Positions 12,436-22,200 of a stretch of 64,000 nt of DNA are shown here, in pieces (position 1 is the first letter of the stretch; the number at the start of each line of letters is the position of its first letter). The stretch is taken from contig JALGQZ010000009.1 in the NCBI GenBank assembly GCA_023105745.1, positions 6,116,937 through 6,180,936 on the forward strand. The letters run 5' to 3'. A program made the position numbers and the translations under genes. Origin of the DNA: Austropuccinia psidii (lineage: Eukaryota > Basidiomycota > Pucciniomycetes > Pucciniales > Sphaerophragmiaceae). The notes below the pieces were generated by a model, which ran no database searches, was not told where the DNA came from, and was given only the letters and a program-made list of their open reading frames with translations.

Positions 12436-14038
12436 TGTCACTACCACAAAGATTGACCCTCCTCCATGGGTCTTGCAGCAATTCTAACCTGGAATCAAGT
12501 TGAGGCCAATTGGCCACAGCATATCTTCTATGGCCAATTGGTCCCCTCTGGTGCTCTATGGCCTTTTGGCCATTTCTTTCCACCAATCATCATTTATGGC
12601 CTCAGGCCATATCCTGCCATCATTGGCCTCCTTGGCCAATTTCCATATCACCAACCCCCAGGCCTTTATCTTTGATTTTGGGCCTGGGGGGTTCTTTTGT
12701 CTTCTAGGGGCCTCCAGGCCCCCTAGCCATCATCTTCCATTAAGGGCCTACCCCTGTCATCAGGGGGTTTAGGCCTAAATGTCCTTTTTGGGCCATTTAG
12801 GGCCCCCACGGCTTCTATGGCCCATGGGCTGTAATTCACAGTCCGTAGGCCAATTAGGCCCCCTTTGGCCTAATTCAATGGGGCCAAAAGAGGGCAACCA
12901 TCTAACCCCCAAGGCCAGGTGGGTCCCAAACCACAATTGGGCCCACCTGAGCCAATTTTGACCATCAATTCCTTGGACACCAAAATGGCCATAAAACCCG
13001 TAGGACCCAAATTTAGCCATGGCCTCTGGAAACCACCAGATGCCACCAAACCAGCTCAGCAAGCATTCCCCTCAGCTTAAGGGGAATTCTTCAATTCCTC
13101 CATGCACCCCGTACTCAAGGTTGCAGGAGTGGTGCATATATGGTATTATATACCATTATGCACCATTTTTGCTCAGAAATTCAATGGTGACGTTTTTGGG
13201 ACCAAATTCCACAATTCCAAATCAAGGTCCCAAAATCCAACGCCCATTTTTAAGGAGGATTCTTTAACTCCTCAGTCTGGCAATCCATGGCGGCAATCAG
13301 AAGACCATTCAAGGATCCCAATCACCTGGCCCTGCAGGAGTTGAATTGGCAATTTCATTCAGGATTATTCCAAGGGAATTCCCAGAGGCTATACAGTCTT
13401 TCAATCAGTTGTCAAGGCATCAAGTATTTCAATACTCCTTGGACAACTCAATTGGTCCATACAGGCGTCAATTAATTAACCTGTATGTCCTTGGCCCAAT
13501 TGGTCCAATTCAATCTTCCACTGAGGGAATTCATTCACACAGTTCAATTTCAAGATAACCAGAACTGTATTGGCCCAATTCAGACAATACAGCCAGTGAT
13601 CCACCTTCCAGGATCAGTCTTTCAGTTTTTCACATATACCAGCCACCTTTCAGCACCTGGGGACTTTTTCCCCAGTTAATTAATATAGTGGATTTATTAT
13701 TATCTTTATTCTCTTTTACCTTATTAAATTTAATACTGATAATCTTAAGTCAGTCATACAGCACCTTTCTCTTTTTCTTCCTTGCCTGTCAGTAGATATT
13801 GGTGGTCATATCCTTTACTAATTCCATTCCCTTTTCTGGCAGGTTGAAACAGTGAATTTAGGATTCACTTGGTTGGCTTCTTATTTTTTCTTTCATCTTT
13901 TGGCATACTTGTATTTTCCCTTTCTTCTTCTTTAAAGAAATCAATCTTTATTATTCTTCTTATCTTTTGGAGCCCTCCAAGTGAGTTCTTGATTCCTGAG
14001 TGCCAGGCCCTCTTGCTTCCATAAGAGCCCCTGTCACA
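12436..14038 (+). repeat. 5' LTR of element B
   Basis: It is 1603 bp and starts TGTCACTACCACAAAGATTG. It ends GTCACA, one change from the GTGACA of the partner LTR at 31923-33530. The first 550 bp are unusually rich in GGCC, in contrast to the AT-rich surroundings. A TATA-containing dyad lies at 13131-13164. Many short open frames in this LTR are GC-island artefacts rather than genes. Confidence 0.9.
13131..13164 (+). promoter_or_regulatory. TATA-bearing dyad, candidate core promoter of element B
   Basis: The inverted repeat GGTGCATATATGGTA / TACCATTATGCACC surrounds a TATATA centre. The 3' LTR copy (32636-32669) keeps both arms while the centre changes from TATTATATA to TATTTTATA. Position in mid-LTR fits the start of U3-driven transcription. 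Promoter function is inferred. Confidence 0.45.
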
Positions 14039-14768
14039 TTATATTAATTAACTCATAATTTCTTTCATTCTATTCATTCATTCTTCATCAATTTCATTCA
14101 TTCATTCATCAAAATTATGACTCTTTAATGCTTATGAATTTTATGATTCTTTATCACCTCTCAATTTTCTCTCACTCATTCTTCATTCTGAAAATTGAAA
14201 GCTGACCCAATTTTATTTTATTTATCTTTTTCAATCTTAATCTCAAGCATCAATTTCATTTTATACTTATTTCAGGCGTCTTTTCATTTTGATTTTCAAA
14301 TTACTCATCAGATTATTCAGACATGTTCTTCATTTCAGGATTCAATTTGATTTTATTACTCAAGAATTTTGATTTTCAGGAAGAATTCACTTGATAATTG
14401 ATTTGATTGACTGATTTGATATAAATTAAATTGACTTCAAGAAAATTGACTGAGCTGAAGATTTTCATTCATTTTGCTGAATTTCACATCAAGAATTGAC
14501 ATAAATTGATTTTGACTCAAGAATTCATTTGACTGATTTATTTTCTCTGCAAGATTTGAGTTTTATTTGATTTTGATTGATTGACTTTATTGACTTCAAT
14601 ATTTTCATTGATATTGATTTTGACTTCAAGACTCATTTGATTTTGGTTGATTGACGTACCTGAAGATTTTAATTGATTCATTGATTTCCTCAATATTTGA
14701 TTGTTGATTCTGTACTTCAATAAAATTTCAATTTGATTCATTCATTTTAATTTTTCATTCCTGAAATC
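14039..14768 (+). other. Element B leader, low complexity
   Basis: Between the LTR and the gag ATG lie about 730 bp made of ATTC runs (about 14075-14110) and degenerate TTGATTTTGACTTCAAG phrases (about 14330-14720). No primer binding site starting with TGG is visible next to the LTR, which is followed directly by TTATATTAATTAAC. Self-priming as in Tf1/sushi elements is possible but not shown. Confidence 0.5.
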
Positions 14769-16103
14769 ATGCCCGTTGAACATTCACCTCCTGCAAGACA
14801 AACCATATCTCAGGCCAGAGCTCAAGCTGCTCTTACTGAAACTCCAAGAGTTCCTCTTGATGGCACCACAGCAATTCCTCAACTGAGGGCCCAATTGGAT
14901 AGAGGACCCTGCATGGAAGGAGCAGCACCATCCAGGAAGGAAGGAAGAGGGCCAAAAAGATCAATTTCATTGTCAGGAGTGGTTGGCGGCTTTCCAGGAT
15001 CTTCAAGAACCAGTCTCAAGGTTCAAGGTGAAGATGATGATGATGAGGAGGAGAATTCTGTGGAAGAGGAAGAATCTGATGGTACTGAAGGTGTTCCTGC
15101 TCCTGTGGGGGTACCCCAAGGAACTGGAGGACCAACTCTAGCCCAGTCTGATGAGCCTGTCTCTCATTAATCTGAACCATCTTTATTGGCCATTATGCAG
15201 CAGATGACTCAAATTATGGCCAATCTTCAATCAGCTTCTTCTTCTGGATCATCAAGACCACCCGCCTTCATGACTCCATCTATGAAGGCACCAGAATGCT
15301 TTGATGGGACTCAGCCCTTCAAAGTCAGAAGCTTCCTTCAGTCATGCCAATTAATCTTTCATAATGATCCGGCAAGCTTCTCTCAAGACAGAAAGAAGGT
15401 CCTTTATGCCACTTCATTTCTCATTGGCAGGGCTGCAAAATGGATTAAGCCTTATCTTTCCAATCTCACCAATCAAGACTCCAATTACCTTCTCAATTCT
15501 TGGCCTTTATTTGAATCTCAACTCTTCACTCTATTTGGTGACCCAAATGAAGTCAGAAAAGCTGAAGCAGAATTGGATTCACTAAGAATGAAGGAAGGTG
15601 GCCATGTCTCACTATACATAGCTGATTTCAGGAGTTTGGTTTCAAGAATTGGAGATTGGGGTGAAAGGGCTCTCATTCATCATTTCAGGATGGGATTGTC
15701 ATCCAGGATATTGGATCAATTGGCCTCCCATCCTTCAATAATTGATTCTCTTCAAGACTTACTGTAAATTACCCTGGAACTTGATACCAGGTACTATGAA
15801 AGGCAAAAGGAGAAGAATCACTATCAAGAGAAGAAAGCTGAAGCTCCAAGATCAAGTACTTCTCATCCTCAAAATTCTTCAAATTCAAGTCATAAGAAGA
15901 AGAATTTTCAGAAGAGGGACAAGCCCCATTCTTCTTTGTTGAATAAGGACTTCAAGCTCATGAACTCTAAAAAAGAAAGAAGAATCAAAGAGGGTCTTTG
16001 TACCTATTGTGGTGGGAAGCATAGTCTTGAGTCCTGTATCAAAAGGCCTCAAAAAAAGTTTACCCAACCGTCAGACCAATTTCCCAGCCAAGGAAAAGCC
16101 TGA
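14769..16103 (+). pseudogene. gag: Element B gag
   Basis: One frame from ATG 14769 to TGA 16101 encodes a gag polyprotein interrupted by TAA at 15168 and TAA at 15765. Residues before the first stop are proline/serine-rich, then acidic (EDDDDEEENSVEEEE). The 15186-15767 part is a capsid-type Retrotrans_gag domain: PECFDGTQPFKVRSFL, then FLIGRAAKWIKPYL, then a FLTLFGD-like turn and the FRSLVSRIGDW region. Near 16006-16050 a CCHC zinc knuckle reads CTYCGGKHSLESC with CX2CX3HX4C spacing. The pol frame starts just downstream in a different frame, with an indel or frameshift around 16103. Confidence 0.85.
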
Positions 16104-16117
16104 GTGGAGACCATGTT

Positions 16118-17351
16118 GTGTTCAATGGTCTTCACAGTTTTCCTTCCAGAGCACAATTGTGCATTCTGAGTACTGGTGTCAAAAATTCTCTTAAATTTTT
16201 TGTTTTTTCTTCTCTTTCTGATGTTTTTTACAGTATTCTCATTGATTCTGGTGCTACACACTCATTTATTGCAAAGCAGTTCATTCACAAGTACTCATTG
16301 ACTACGTCAGAACTTCCAAAGAAGATTCCTCTTATCATATTGGACTCCTCTGAGTCCCCTTCCTTATTTGTGACTCACCATACTAAATATATGGTTGAGC
16401 TCCCTTCCTTCCCAAGCTTTGAATGGGACTTTTTAGTGATTGATACTCCCAAGGGAGAAGACCTCATATTGGGCTTTGACTTTCTAAATTACTTTAATCC
16501 TTCTATTGATTGGAGGCAAGGGCTGATCACCATTAATTCTGATCATAAGGACTATTGTGATCCTTCTAAGTATTTCCGTAATGACTTTTCTTCTGCCAAA
16601 TCATGTGCAGCTCTGGTTGGTGATTCTAGAACACCATCACTTCCATCTTCTGTCCATATTCCTTCCATAAATTACCCTCAGTCATTACCATTATCTGGAG
16701 ATGAAGTCTTCAAAGAGATTCAAGATGTTGGAGAAGATAATTCTGTATCTTCACTTCATCTCTTCTTTGGGAATATGGACCTTCCTCCTTCATCTTATCA
16801 TGACTCCCTGGAGAAGCTGTGGGATGAAGAGGAAGAGCCAGAAGAAGTAGAAACTGTGTAGTAGATTGTTCCTTCTGTCTTTCACCAATACTTGGATGTA
16901 TTCTCCAAGGTGAAAGCAGAAAACCTTCCTCCTCACTATACCTATGATAATCAGAATGATCTGGAGGGGTCTCTACCCCCAGCTGGGGTGATCTACTCTT
17001 TATCCAAACAAGAGTCAGATACACTCAGGGCCTACATTTCAGAGAATTTAGAGAAAGGTTTCATCTGGCCAAGCTCCTCTTCAACAGGAGCACCTGTCCT
17101 CTTTGTCAAAAAAGAAGATGGTGGCCTCTGTTTGTGTGTTGATTACCGCAAACTCAATGCTGTTACTAGGAAGAACAAGTATCCTGTTCCTCCCATGAAT
17201 CAGCTTCTCAATGTTTTCAATGGTTCTTCTATCTTCTCAAAGATTGATTTGTGTGGTGAATATAACCTGCTCAGAATCAAGGAGGGTGATGAACATTTGA
17301 CATGCTTCAAAACTAAATATGGCAGCTTTGAGTACTTGGTTATGCCATTTG
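16118..17351 (+). pseudogene. pol: Element B pol, protease and first half of RT
   Basis: The frame opens before 16118 (SGDHVV can be read upstream). It carries the aspartic protease motif LIDSGATHSF and, further on, DLILGFDFLN. Two stops in a row at 16859-16864 separate an acidic linker (WDEEEEPEE) from the RT. The RT fingers and palm then read VDYRKLNAVT and SKIDL, the latter holding the first catalytic aspartate. At 17347-17351 (ATTTG) the coding sequence is cut by the nested family-A element, in the codons for MPFG, and it resumes at 28751. Several CGN codons appear as TGN (for example DLCGEYN), consistent with C-to-T decay. Confidence 0.88.
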
Positions 17352-18283
17352 TGTCAGCCTGTGACTCAAAACCAGAGCACAAGCATGACAGCCAAAATAC
17401 CATAAACCAATGGTACAGCCAAGATACCACCAGAACATGGAGCTGAGCCAAATCAGCTCAAAAGGTATCAAAAGAAAGAGGAAACTCACCTCTTCCTGAA
17501 AATATAAGTTTCATCACCATAGGACCAGAAATAACAAAGTTATTCCTGCTCAAATATATTGCTGAGCATAAACCTTAATTTTCACCTCTCATCTAAAATC
17601 TAGAAGGAGAGGCTTAACCCCATCAAATGGGTACTCAAAATGAAGCTCTAAGCCAGGGCTATCCAATTGTACCAGCCAAACTGAGCTAGCACCAATATCA
17701 CTGGAGCTATGGTCAAATTCAGGCCAAATAAGGGTGAACAAAACATTCACCTCTCATCTAACTTCTACAGTTTTAGTGTGGGATACCTGAAGTGGGGTCT
17801 TTTTGGAATACAAACAATCAGGGCTATCTGATGGCGTCATCCATTTCCCCATATCTCAACTACTGCAGAAGCTATGGGGCAAACAAGCTCAATACAGCTT
17901 TTTGCCTAAAACACGCAAATGTACAAACTCTTGTACATGGGATACCTTTGCCATATTTAATGATACCCATATCAAATAAGGTACCATTGTGTAGAGCATA
18001 TAAAGGGCTACACACTGAACCAACTTTGAGGTTGATATCTCAAGAATTGACAAAGTTATGGCTGTTTCAAGGTTAAAATCCCACCTGCTGTCATATACAG
18101 CCTTACCATGGGATAATATCCCATAATCATGAATATGAGGTGTCAAATAGACAAAGAAGCATGCTTTTACTTCAATACCTCATATGTCAGTCAATACTGG
18201 GGTCCCATACAGTTTCTGTACAGCATTCTACGCGTCATACACGTCAGAATCAGGCTGTGAGGTCCCCAGATGAAAATTTTCAC

Positions 18284-18343
18284 CCTGTATTGGTGAAAAC
18301 TGCCCAGATGTGGTTTCAAAACCACATCTGAGCCCAATACAGG
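18284..18343. other. Nested palindrome within family-A LTRs
   Basis: An outer stem CCTGTATTGG / CCAATACAGG (18284-18293, 18334-18343) encloses an inner 12-bp perfect stem CAGATGTGGTTT / AAACCACATCTG separated by two bases (18305-18330). The structure recurs in all five family-A LTRs in this window, with small changes in some copies. In RNA it would form a stable hairpin just upstream of the presumed TATA box, or a cruciform in DNA. Confidence 0.7.
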
Positions 18344-18444
18344 TTATAAAGGCTGTTTGCAAACCACAAGCTAGTACTAGAAAGTGAAAAAATCTTCACT
18401 TCCTCTACGCGGAAAGGTCTAGCACCCTTTCCACCCCATTTCAG

Positions 18445-18454
18445 GATAAAAAGG
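18445..18454 (+). promoter_or_regulatory. TATA-like element of family-A LTR
   Basis: GATAAAAAGG lies about 100 bp after the palindrome and is conserved in the other family-A LTR copies (28404, about 45966, and inverted near 10266 and 39307). It is a candidate core promoter for the element; function is inferred from position and sequence. Confidence 0.4.
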
Positions 18455-19794
18455 AGGCTTTTCACAGCCAGAATTGTCTCCTCATCCTGCTCTTGAATAA
18501 CCTACGTAGTAAACTGTCAAAAACAGTGTTACTCTTGGTTAATAATTAGGTATACTCTTAAATTAAAAGTATTGTAGTCTTTATTAGTGTAACCCAACAG
18601 GTAAAGCTGCACCCAGGGCTTTCAACAGCGCTCACCAACACTATATCTCTATAGTAAATCCCTCAAAATCTTAATTTAAATCATTTATTATCAACTTTAT
18701 CATCTTTTAAAACCATTTTTACCGTGTCACAGTCATAGTTAAAGCTTGTAAATACTTATATTCACCTTTATCATAGACTCACCCTGACATTTTGGGGGCC
18801 TGGCTGTGTTTTTTACTTATTCCCGGACCTTACAAGTAAGTTTTTCCCTTTTTTATCATTTATTGACACCTGTTTTACTTTTTTTAGGCGTCATTTTCTC
18901 TATAAAGATATATTTTATATATATATTTTTTAAAATCCTTCATAAATACTCATATATTATAGAGTATTTGTCATGTGGCTAATAACCACAAGACTAGTAT
19001 TTTTGGCATGTTTTGTATATAAAAAACACTTTAAGCCACTAATACAGCCTTAATTCTTAAGTGAATTAAGACAGCTCATACTGATAAACCAACAGTTGAG
19101 GCGTGTTTGGGCACATTGTTAACTCAATTGCCCTGTAATACACCATCTTTTGACAGGTTATACTTGCTAACTACAAGTATTCTGTGAGATATTGGTATAC
19201 AAACAGTATACCACATATCAGTAAGCTGTATTTTTGACGTGGAATTGTTAATTCAATTACATTGTCATAATACAAGGGCATATTGTAATAATATACAAGC
19301 CCAGAGGCCATTCTTAGACGTGCAAAACCAGCCTTTTAAGAAGTCTTAACTGACATTGTGGTATTCCATACCATTAGTGCCAGTTTCAAGCTTACCAATA
19401 AAACAAAAGAAAAAAATGATAATAAAAAGAATTATGCAAAACAGATTTACACATTACAATTACAAATTTCAAAAAGAAATATACAATACACAGCCTCAAG
19501 ATCTTATCAAAAAAGTATAGTATCAAAGAATTTATCCACCTTATTGCATCATCAATAACAAATTATGCAATTAAAAGGAGTTAATCTAAATAAAGGTATA
19601 TGAAGACAGACCACAGCATCAGAGCTGTATTTTCCCCACCTTGACTCAATTGAAAGAAGAAATACCACAAGGCTATGCATAAAATTACAATATACTTTCC
19701 AAGAACAAATGCTTGCTTATTAATAATGACATGCATCAAACTTGATAGGAATGATGCAATCTCCATATTGAATGATACAATACTAAAACAGAAA

Positions 19795-20240
19795 CACCAG
19801 CATAATTCTCTCATAACATACGTAAAAATAGAACCAAAAAATACTTTCCCCACCTTCAAGAAAACACCACCAGCCAAATTATCTCAAACACATCACATGA
19901 TTTTGATAAGAAAAAGAACCACCAGCATGATTCTCTCAGAAAATACGTAACAAAGTCACCAAAAATGAAAATGTCACCAGCAAAATTATCTCGAAGACAT
20001 CACATGCTTTTGATAAGAAACAGGAACACCAGCATAATTTTCTCATATATATCATATGACTAGAAGAAAGTTCAATTGTCAGAAGCTGTATTTTCTCCAC
20101 TTTCTGGGAAAAAAAGAAAATCTCACCAGCCAAATTATGTCAAATACATCACATGATTTTGATAAGAAAAAAGAACCACCAGCATAATTCTCTCAGCAAA
20201 CACATTGCTACATCAAAACTACACGTCTCACCAGCTAAAG
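19795..20240 (+). repeat. About 53-bp tandem array in the D-like solo LTR
   Basis: CACCAG occurs at 19795, 19868, 19920, 19975, 20027, 20124, 20177 and 20229. Most spacings are 52-55 bp, and each is followed by C(A/C/T)AAATTATCTC or CATAATTCTCTCA-type sequence. The D LTR at 50618-52619 has only two such phrases on the opposite strand (near 51757 and 51893), so the array expanded in this lineage or contracted in the other. Confidence 0.75.
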
Positions 20241-20302
20241 CCTCTCAGCTATGATTTTTTCTAAGTACCGTATTTTGAGAAGCTCTATGGAGGCCCAACT
20301 GC

Positions 20303-20310
20303 TATAAATA
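20303..20310 (+). promoter_or_regulatory. TATA box of the solo LTR
   Basis: TATAAATA is followed by GAGGTCCTCTCTCCCTCATTTTCCCC. The equivalent place in the D LTR also has an AAATAAAGG stretch before a run of pyrimidines. It is a good candidate promoter that now sits upstream of the gag of element A. Confidence 0.5.
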
Positions 20311-21007
20311 GAGGTCCTCTCTCCCTCATTTTCCCCAGCATCATGGAACAAGTTCCCACTATCCAGGATCACAACCATCCCTGAACTAGCAGGATATCTA
20401 GAGTAGTAGTAGTAGTAGTAGTGTTTTAGTAGTAAAAGCTCTGTAGCCTTGCTCATTAGCTTAGTATTAGTGAAGAAAAGTAGTGTTTTAGTAAGAAAAA
20501 ACTCAGTAGCCTTGCTCAGTAGCTTAGTATTTTCAAAGAATAGTAGTATAACCATAGTGAAAAAGCTCAGTAGCTTTGCTCAAAAGCTTATTATTATTAA
20601 AACAAAAGAAGTAGTGATATCATTTTAATATTAAAAATATCAAAAGCAGAATATCCAGTAGTCTTATTACTAGTATTAATAAAAAAAATCATTATAATAA
20701 TCTCAAAATGCAAAAAAAAAAAAAATATATTCCTATTATTCTTATTAAAATAACAGAAAAAAAAGATATATTATCATTACTTTTATTAAAATAATGAGAA
20801 AAAAATCTTACTGTTTATTTTATCCAAAATTTTAGTTTTAAATCAGAGTTTTACTGTAGTGTTATTGATAGGTCTGATTTAGAGACTGCTGATAAGTCTT
20901 CTCTATCTGTTAAAGCCAAAAATCTTATTTTGTTTTGTGATTCTCTGTAGGCTGACTATTCAGTATTATTTAGAGGGGCAGCTAATACACCTTAGCACCC
21001 ATGGTTA

Positions 21008-21478
21008 TTGGACAATTCTGAAATTCAAAACAGACTTACCAATAATTTCCCCCTCAAGGTACTGCCTTATTTCATCCCACACCAAAAGGAGTTCGCACAA
21101 CATAAGCCCTCTTTTTTCCTGTTTGATTCAGTGGAAGAAAATTTCATACCACTTGAGACCCAGTCACAGGCCAACACACCAGTGACACCCTCAGAACCAG
21201 AGGGCAGCAAGGGCAAAGGGAAGAGGCTTAGTGAAGGCCAAATTACAGCCAAGAAGTGGACACCAATAGCCACTCAGAGGAGTAGAAAACCACAAAACTC
21301 TGCTTCAATACAAGGTAAACCAACCTTAACCACTTGTACAGGAAAGATTACAACTATTAACCCAGCTGTAACTTCCAATGGCAAACTGCCCAAGTCAGCA
21401 GACAATAAATTTGTACAAGGCACAGTCAAAGGTAAATACCCTAAGAACATAAAGTTTTTGACTGCTTGCAAACACTGA
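21008..21478 (+). CDS. Element A ORF1, gag leader protein, chimeric start
   Basis: 157 codons are open to TGA at 21476. The ATG and the first roughly 30 codons lie in the inserted solo LTR. Element-A sequence begins at 21100-21104 and is homologous to the A-prime ORF at 38294-38641. The conserved part is basic and low in complexity (PSEPEGSKGKGKR, KKWTPIA, then a K-rich GKYPKN tail) with no domain I recognise. The native start must lie upstream in an uninterrupted copy. It ends where two overlapping frames begin (21466 and 21480), so it may be an N-terminal gag segment joined by frameshift or splicing. Confidence 0.5.
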   Translation: MDNSEIQNRLTNNFPLKVLPYFIPHQKEFAQHKPSFFLFDSVEENFIPLETQSQANTPVTPSEPEGSKGKGKRLSEGQITAKKWTPIATQRSRKPQNSASIQGKPTLTTCTGKITTINPAVTSNGKLPKSADNKFVQGTVKGKYPKNIKFLTACKH

Positions 21479-22200
21479 TATGTCCCCTTCATACCTCAGA
21501 GATCTTGGCTTCCAAAGGAACCAGCCAGAGGACAGAGAAGGATTGTCCAGAACCAGAAGACCAACAAGAGGACACCTTGGACACAGTGGTGGATGGCAAA
21601 ACAATGAGGGAGATAATATCAACCTTTCCATTCACACTCCAATTCAGCAGAAACCTCAAACCAGAGGACTGGAAGGATATGGATCAAGTTCTTCAGATCC
21701 ACCAACTCCTCAAAGACTTATTTCAATAGAGCATGGACAACAAGAGGTTCAACCTAGCAACTCACTGGGCAGAACTGGGATCAAGTTGCCAGAAGATCTG
21801 TCTCAAAGAGATAGACTTCAAAGACCTTTTGGTAATCACCAAAGGTTGGAATCCTACCAGGCAGCACAGACTCCTAGAGGCAAGGGCACAGAGGATAAGG
21901 GAGAATCAAGCCACTATCCAAGCAATAGAAGAACAATTAACCCAGACAGGGCCTACTCAGATTCCTTCAGGTTCACAAGGAGCAGGACAAATCAGCTCTC
22001 CAGTGGCTTCACACCATTCAGAAACCAGCAGATCAGTGGCCAAGAGTCACCATTCTTCACAATTCCAGGAAGTTTCCAGGAGAAGACAAGGAAACAAGGG
22101 CAAGAACAAAGCCTCCTTCAACCAGAGGAGGAAAGAGTCAGACCCCATGATCCAGAAGCTGTTAGATTTGGTAAAAGAAGTACACAAGAACCAGAAGTAG
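21466..22200 (+). CDS. Overlapping reading frame inside gag of element A
   Basis: About 245 codons are open in frame 1, with one TAG at 21727-21729 where A-prime has TGG. They overlap the frame-0 gag reading along their whole length. The A-prime copy keeps the same frame open at 37797-38306 and again at 37533-37736. The product would be helical and charged (KPEDWKDMDQVLQIHQLLKD, then ITKGWNP and RENQATIQAIEEQL) with an Arg/Ser-rich tail. No catalytic motif is seen. Two overlapping frames surviving in two decayed copies argues that both were once translated. It may be reached from ORF1 by a -1 shift. Confidence 0.55.

Larger units (their letters stand above)
17352..18789 (+). repeat. 5' LTR of nested element A
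   Basis: It is 1438 bp, starts TGTCAGCCTGTGACTC and ends GACTCACCCTGACA. Compared with the 3' copy it has 27 extra bases near position 60 and keeps several CpG sites that are TG or CA in the 3' copy (18231-18243 and 18408-18411). The sequence after the LTR (TTTTGGGGGCCTGGCTG) has no clear TGG primer site directly at the boundary. Confidence 0.93.
19357..21099 (+). repeat. Solo LTR of a D-like family inside element A leader, innermost layer
   Basis: It starts TGTGGTATTCCATACC, matching the start of the family-D LTR read on the minus strand from 52619. It ends with TTTCCCCCTCAAG...ACTGCCTTAT...CATCCCACA plus a short AAAAGGAGTT tail, matching the D LTR 3' end. The A-prime copy lacks this 1.74-kb block, and its sequence AGAAGTCTTGACTGAAAT runs straight into TAAGCCCTC. 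ACAT flanks both sides (19353-19356, 21100-21103), a 4-bp or imperfect 5-bp duplication. It carries a TATAAATA box at 20303 and a tandem array of about 53 bp at 19795-20240. It is diverged from the D LTR at 50618. Confidence 0.82.

Noticed and set aside
12466..13558. Many overlapping plus and minus ORFs in the first part of the B LTR
   Set aside because: The GGCC-rich LTR lacks stops by composition. The frames overlap each other in several phases, have no motifs, and recur in the 3' LTR.
14039..14050. Possible tRNA primer site after the 5' LTR of B
   Set aside because: The boundary is followed by TTATATTAATT with no TGG start, so I do not assign a primer site. Self-priming remains open.
17792..18331. 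Short ORFs within the family-A LTR (also at 27753-28292)
   Set aside because: They recur in both LTRs as a consequence of copying and show no protein features.
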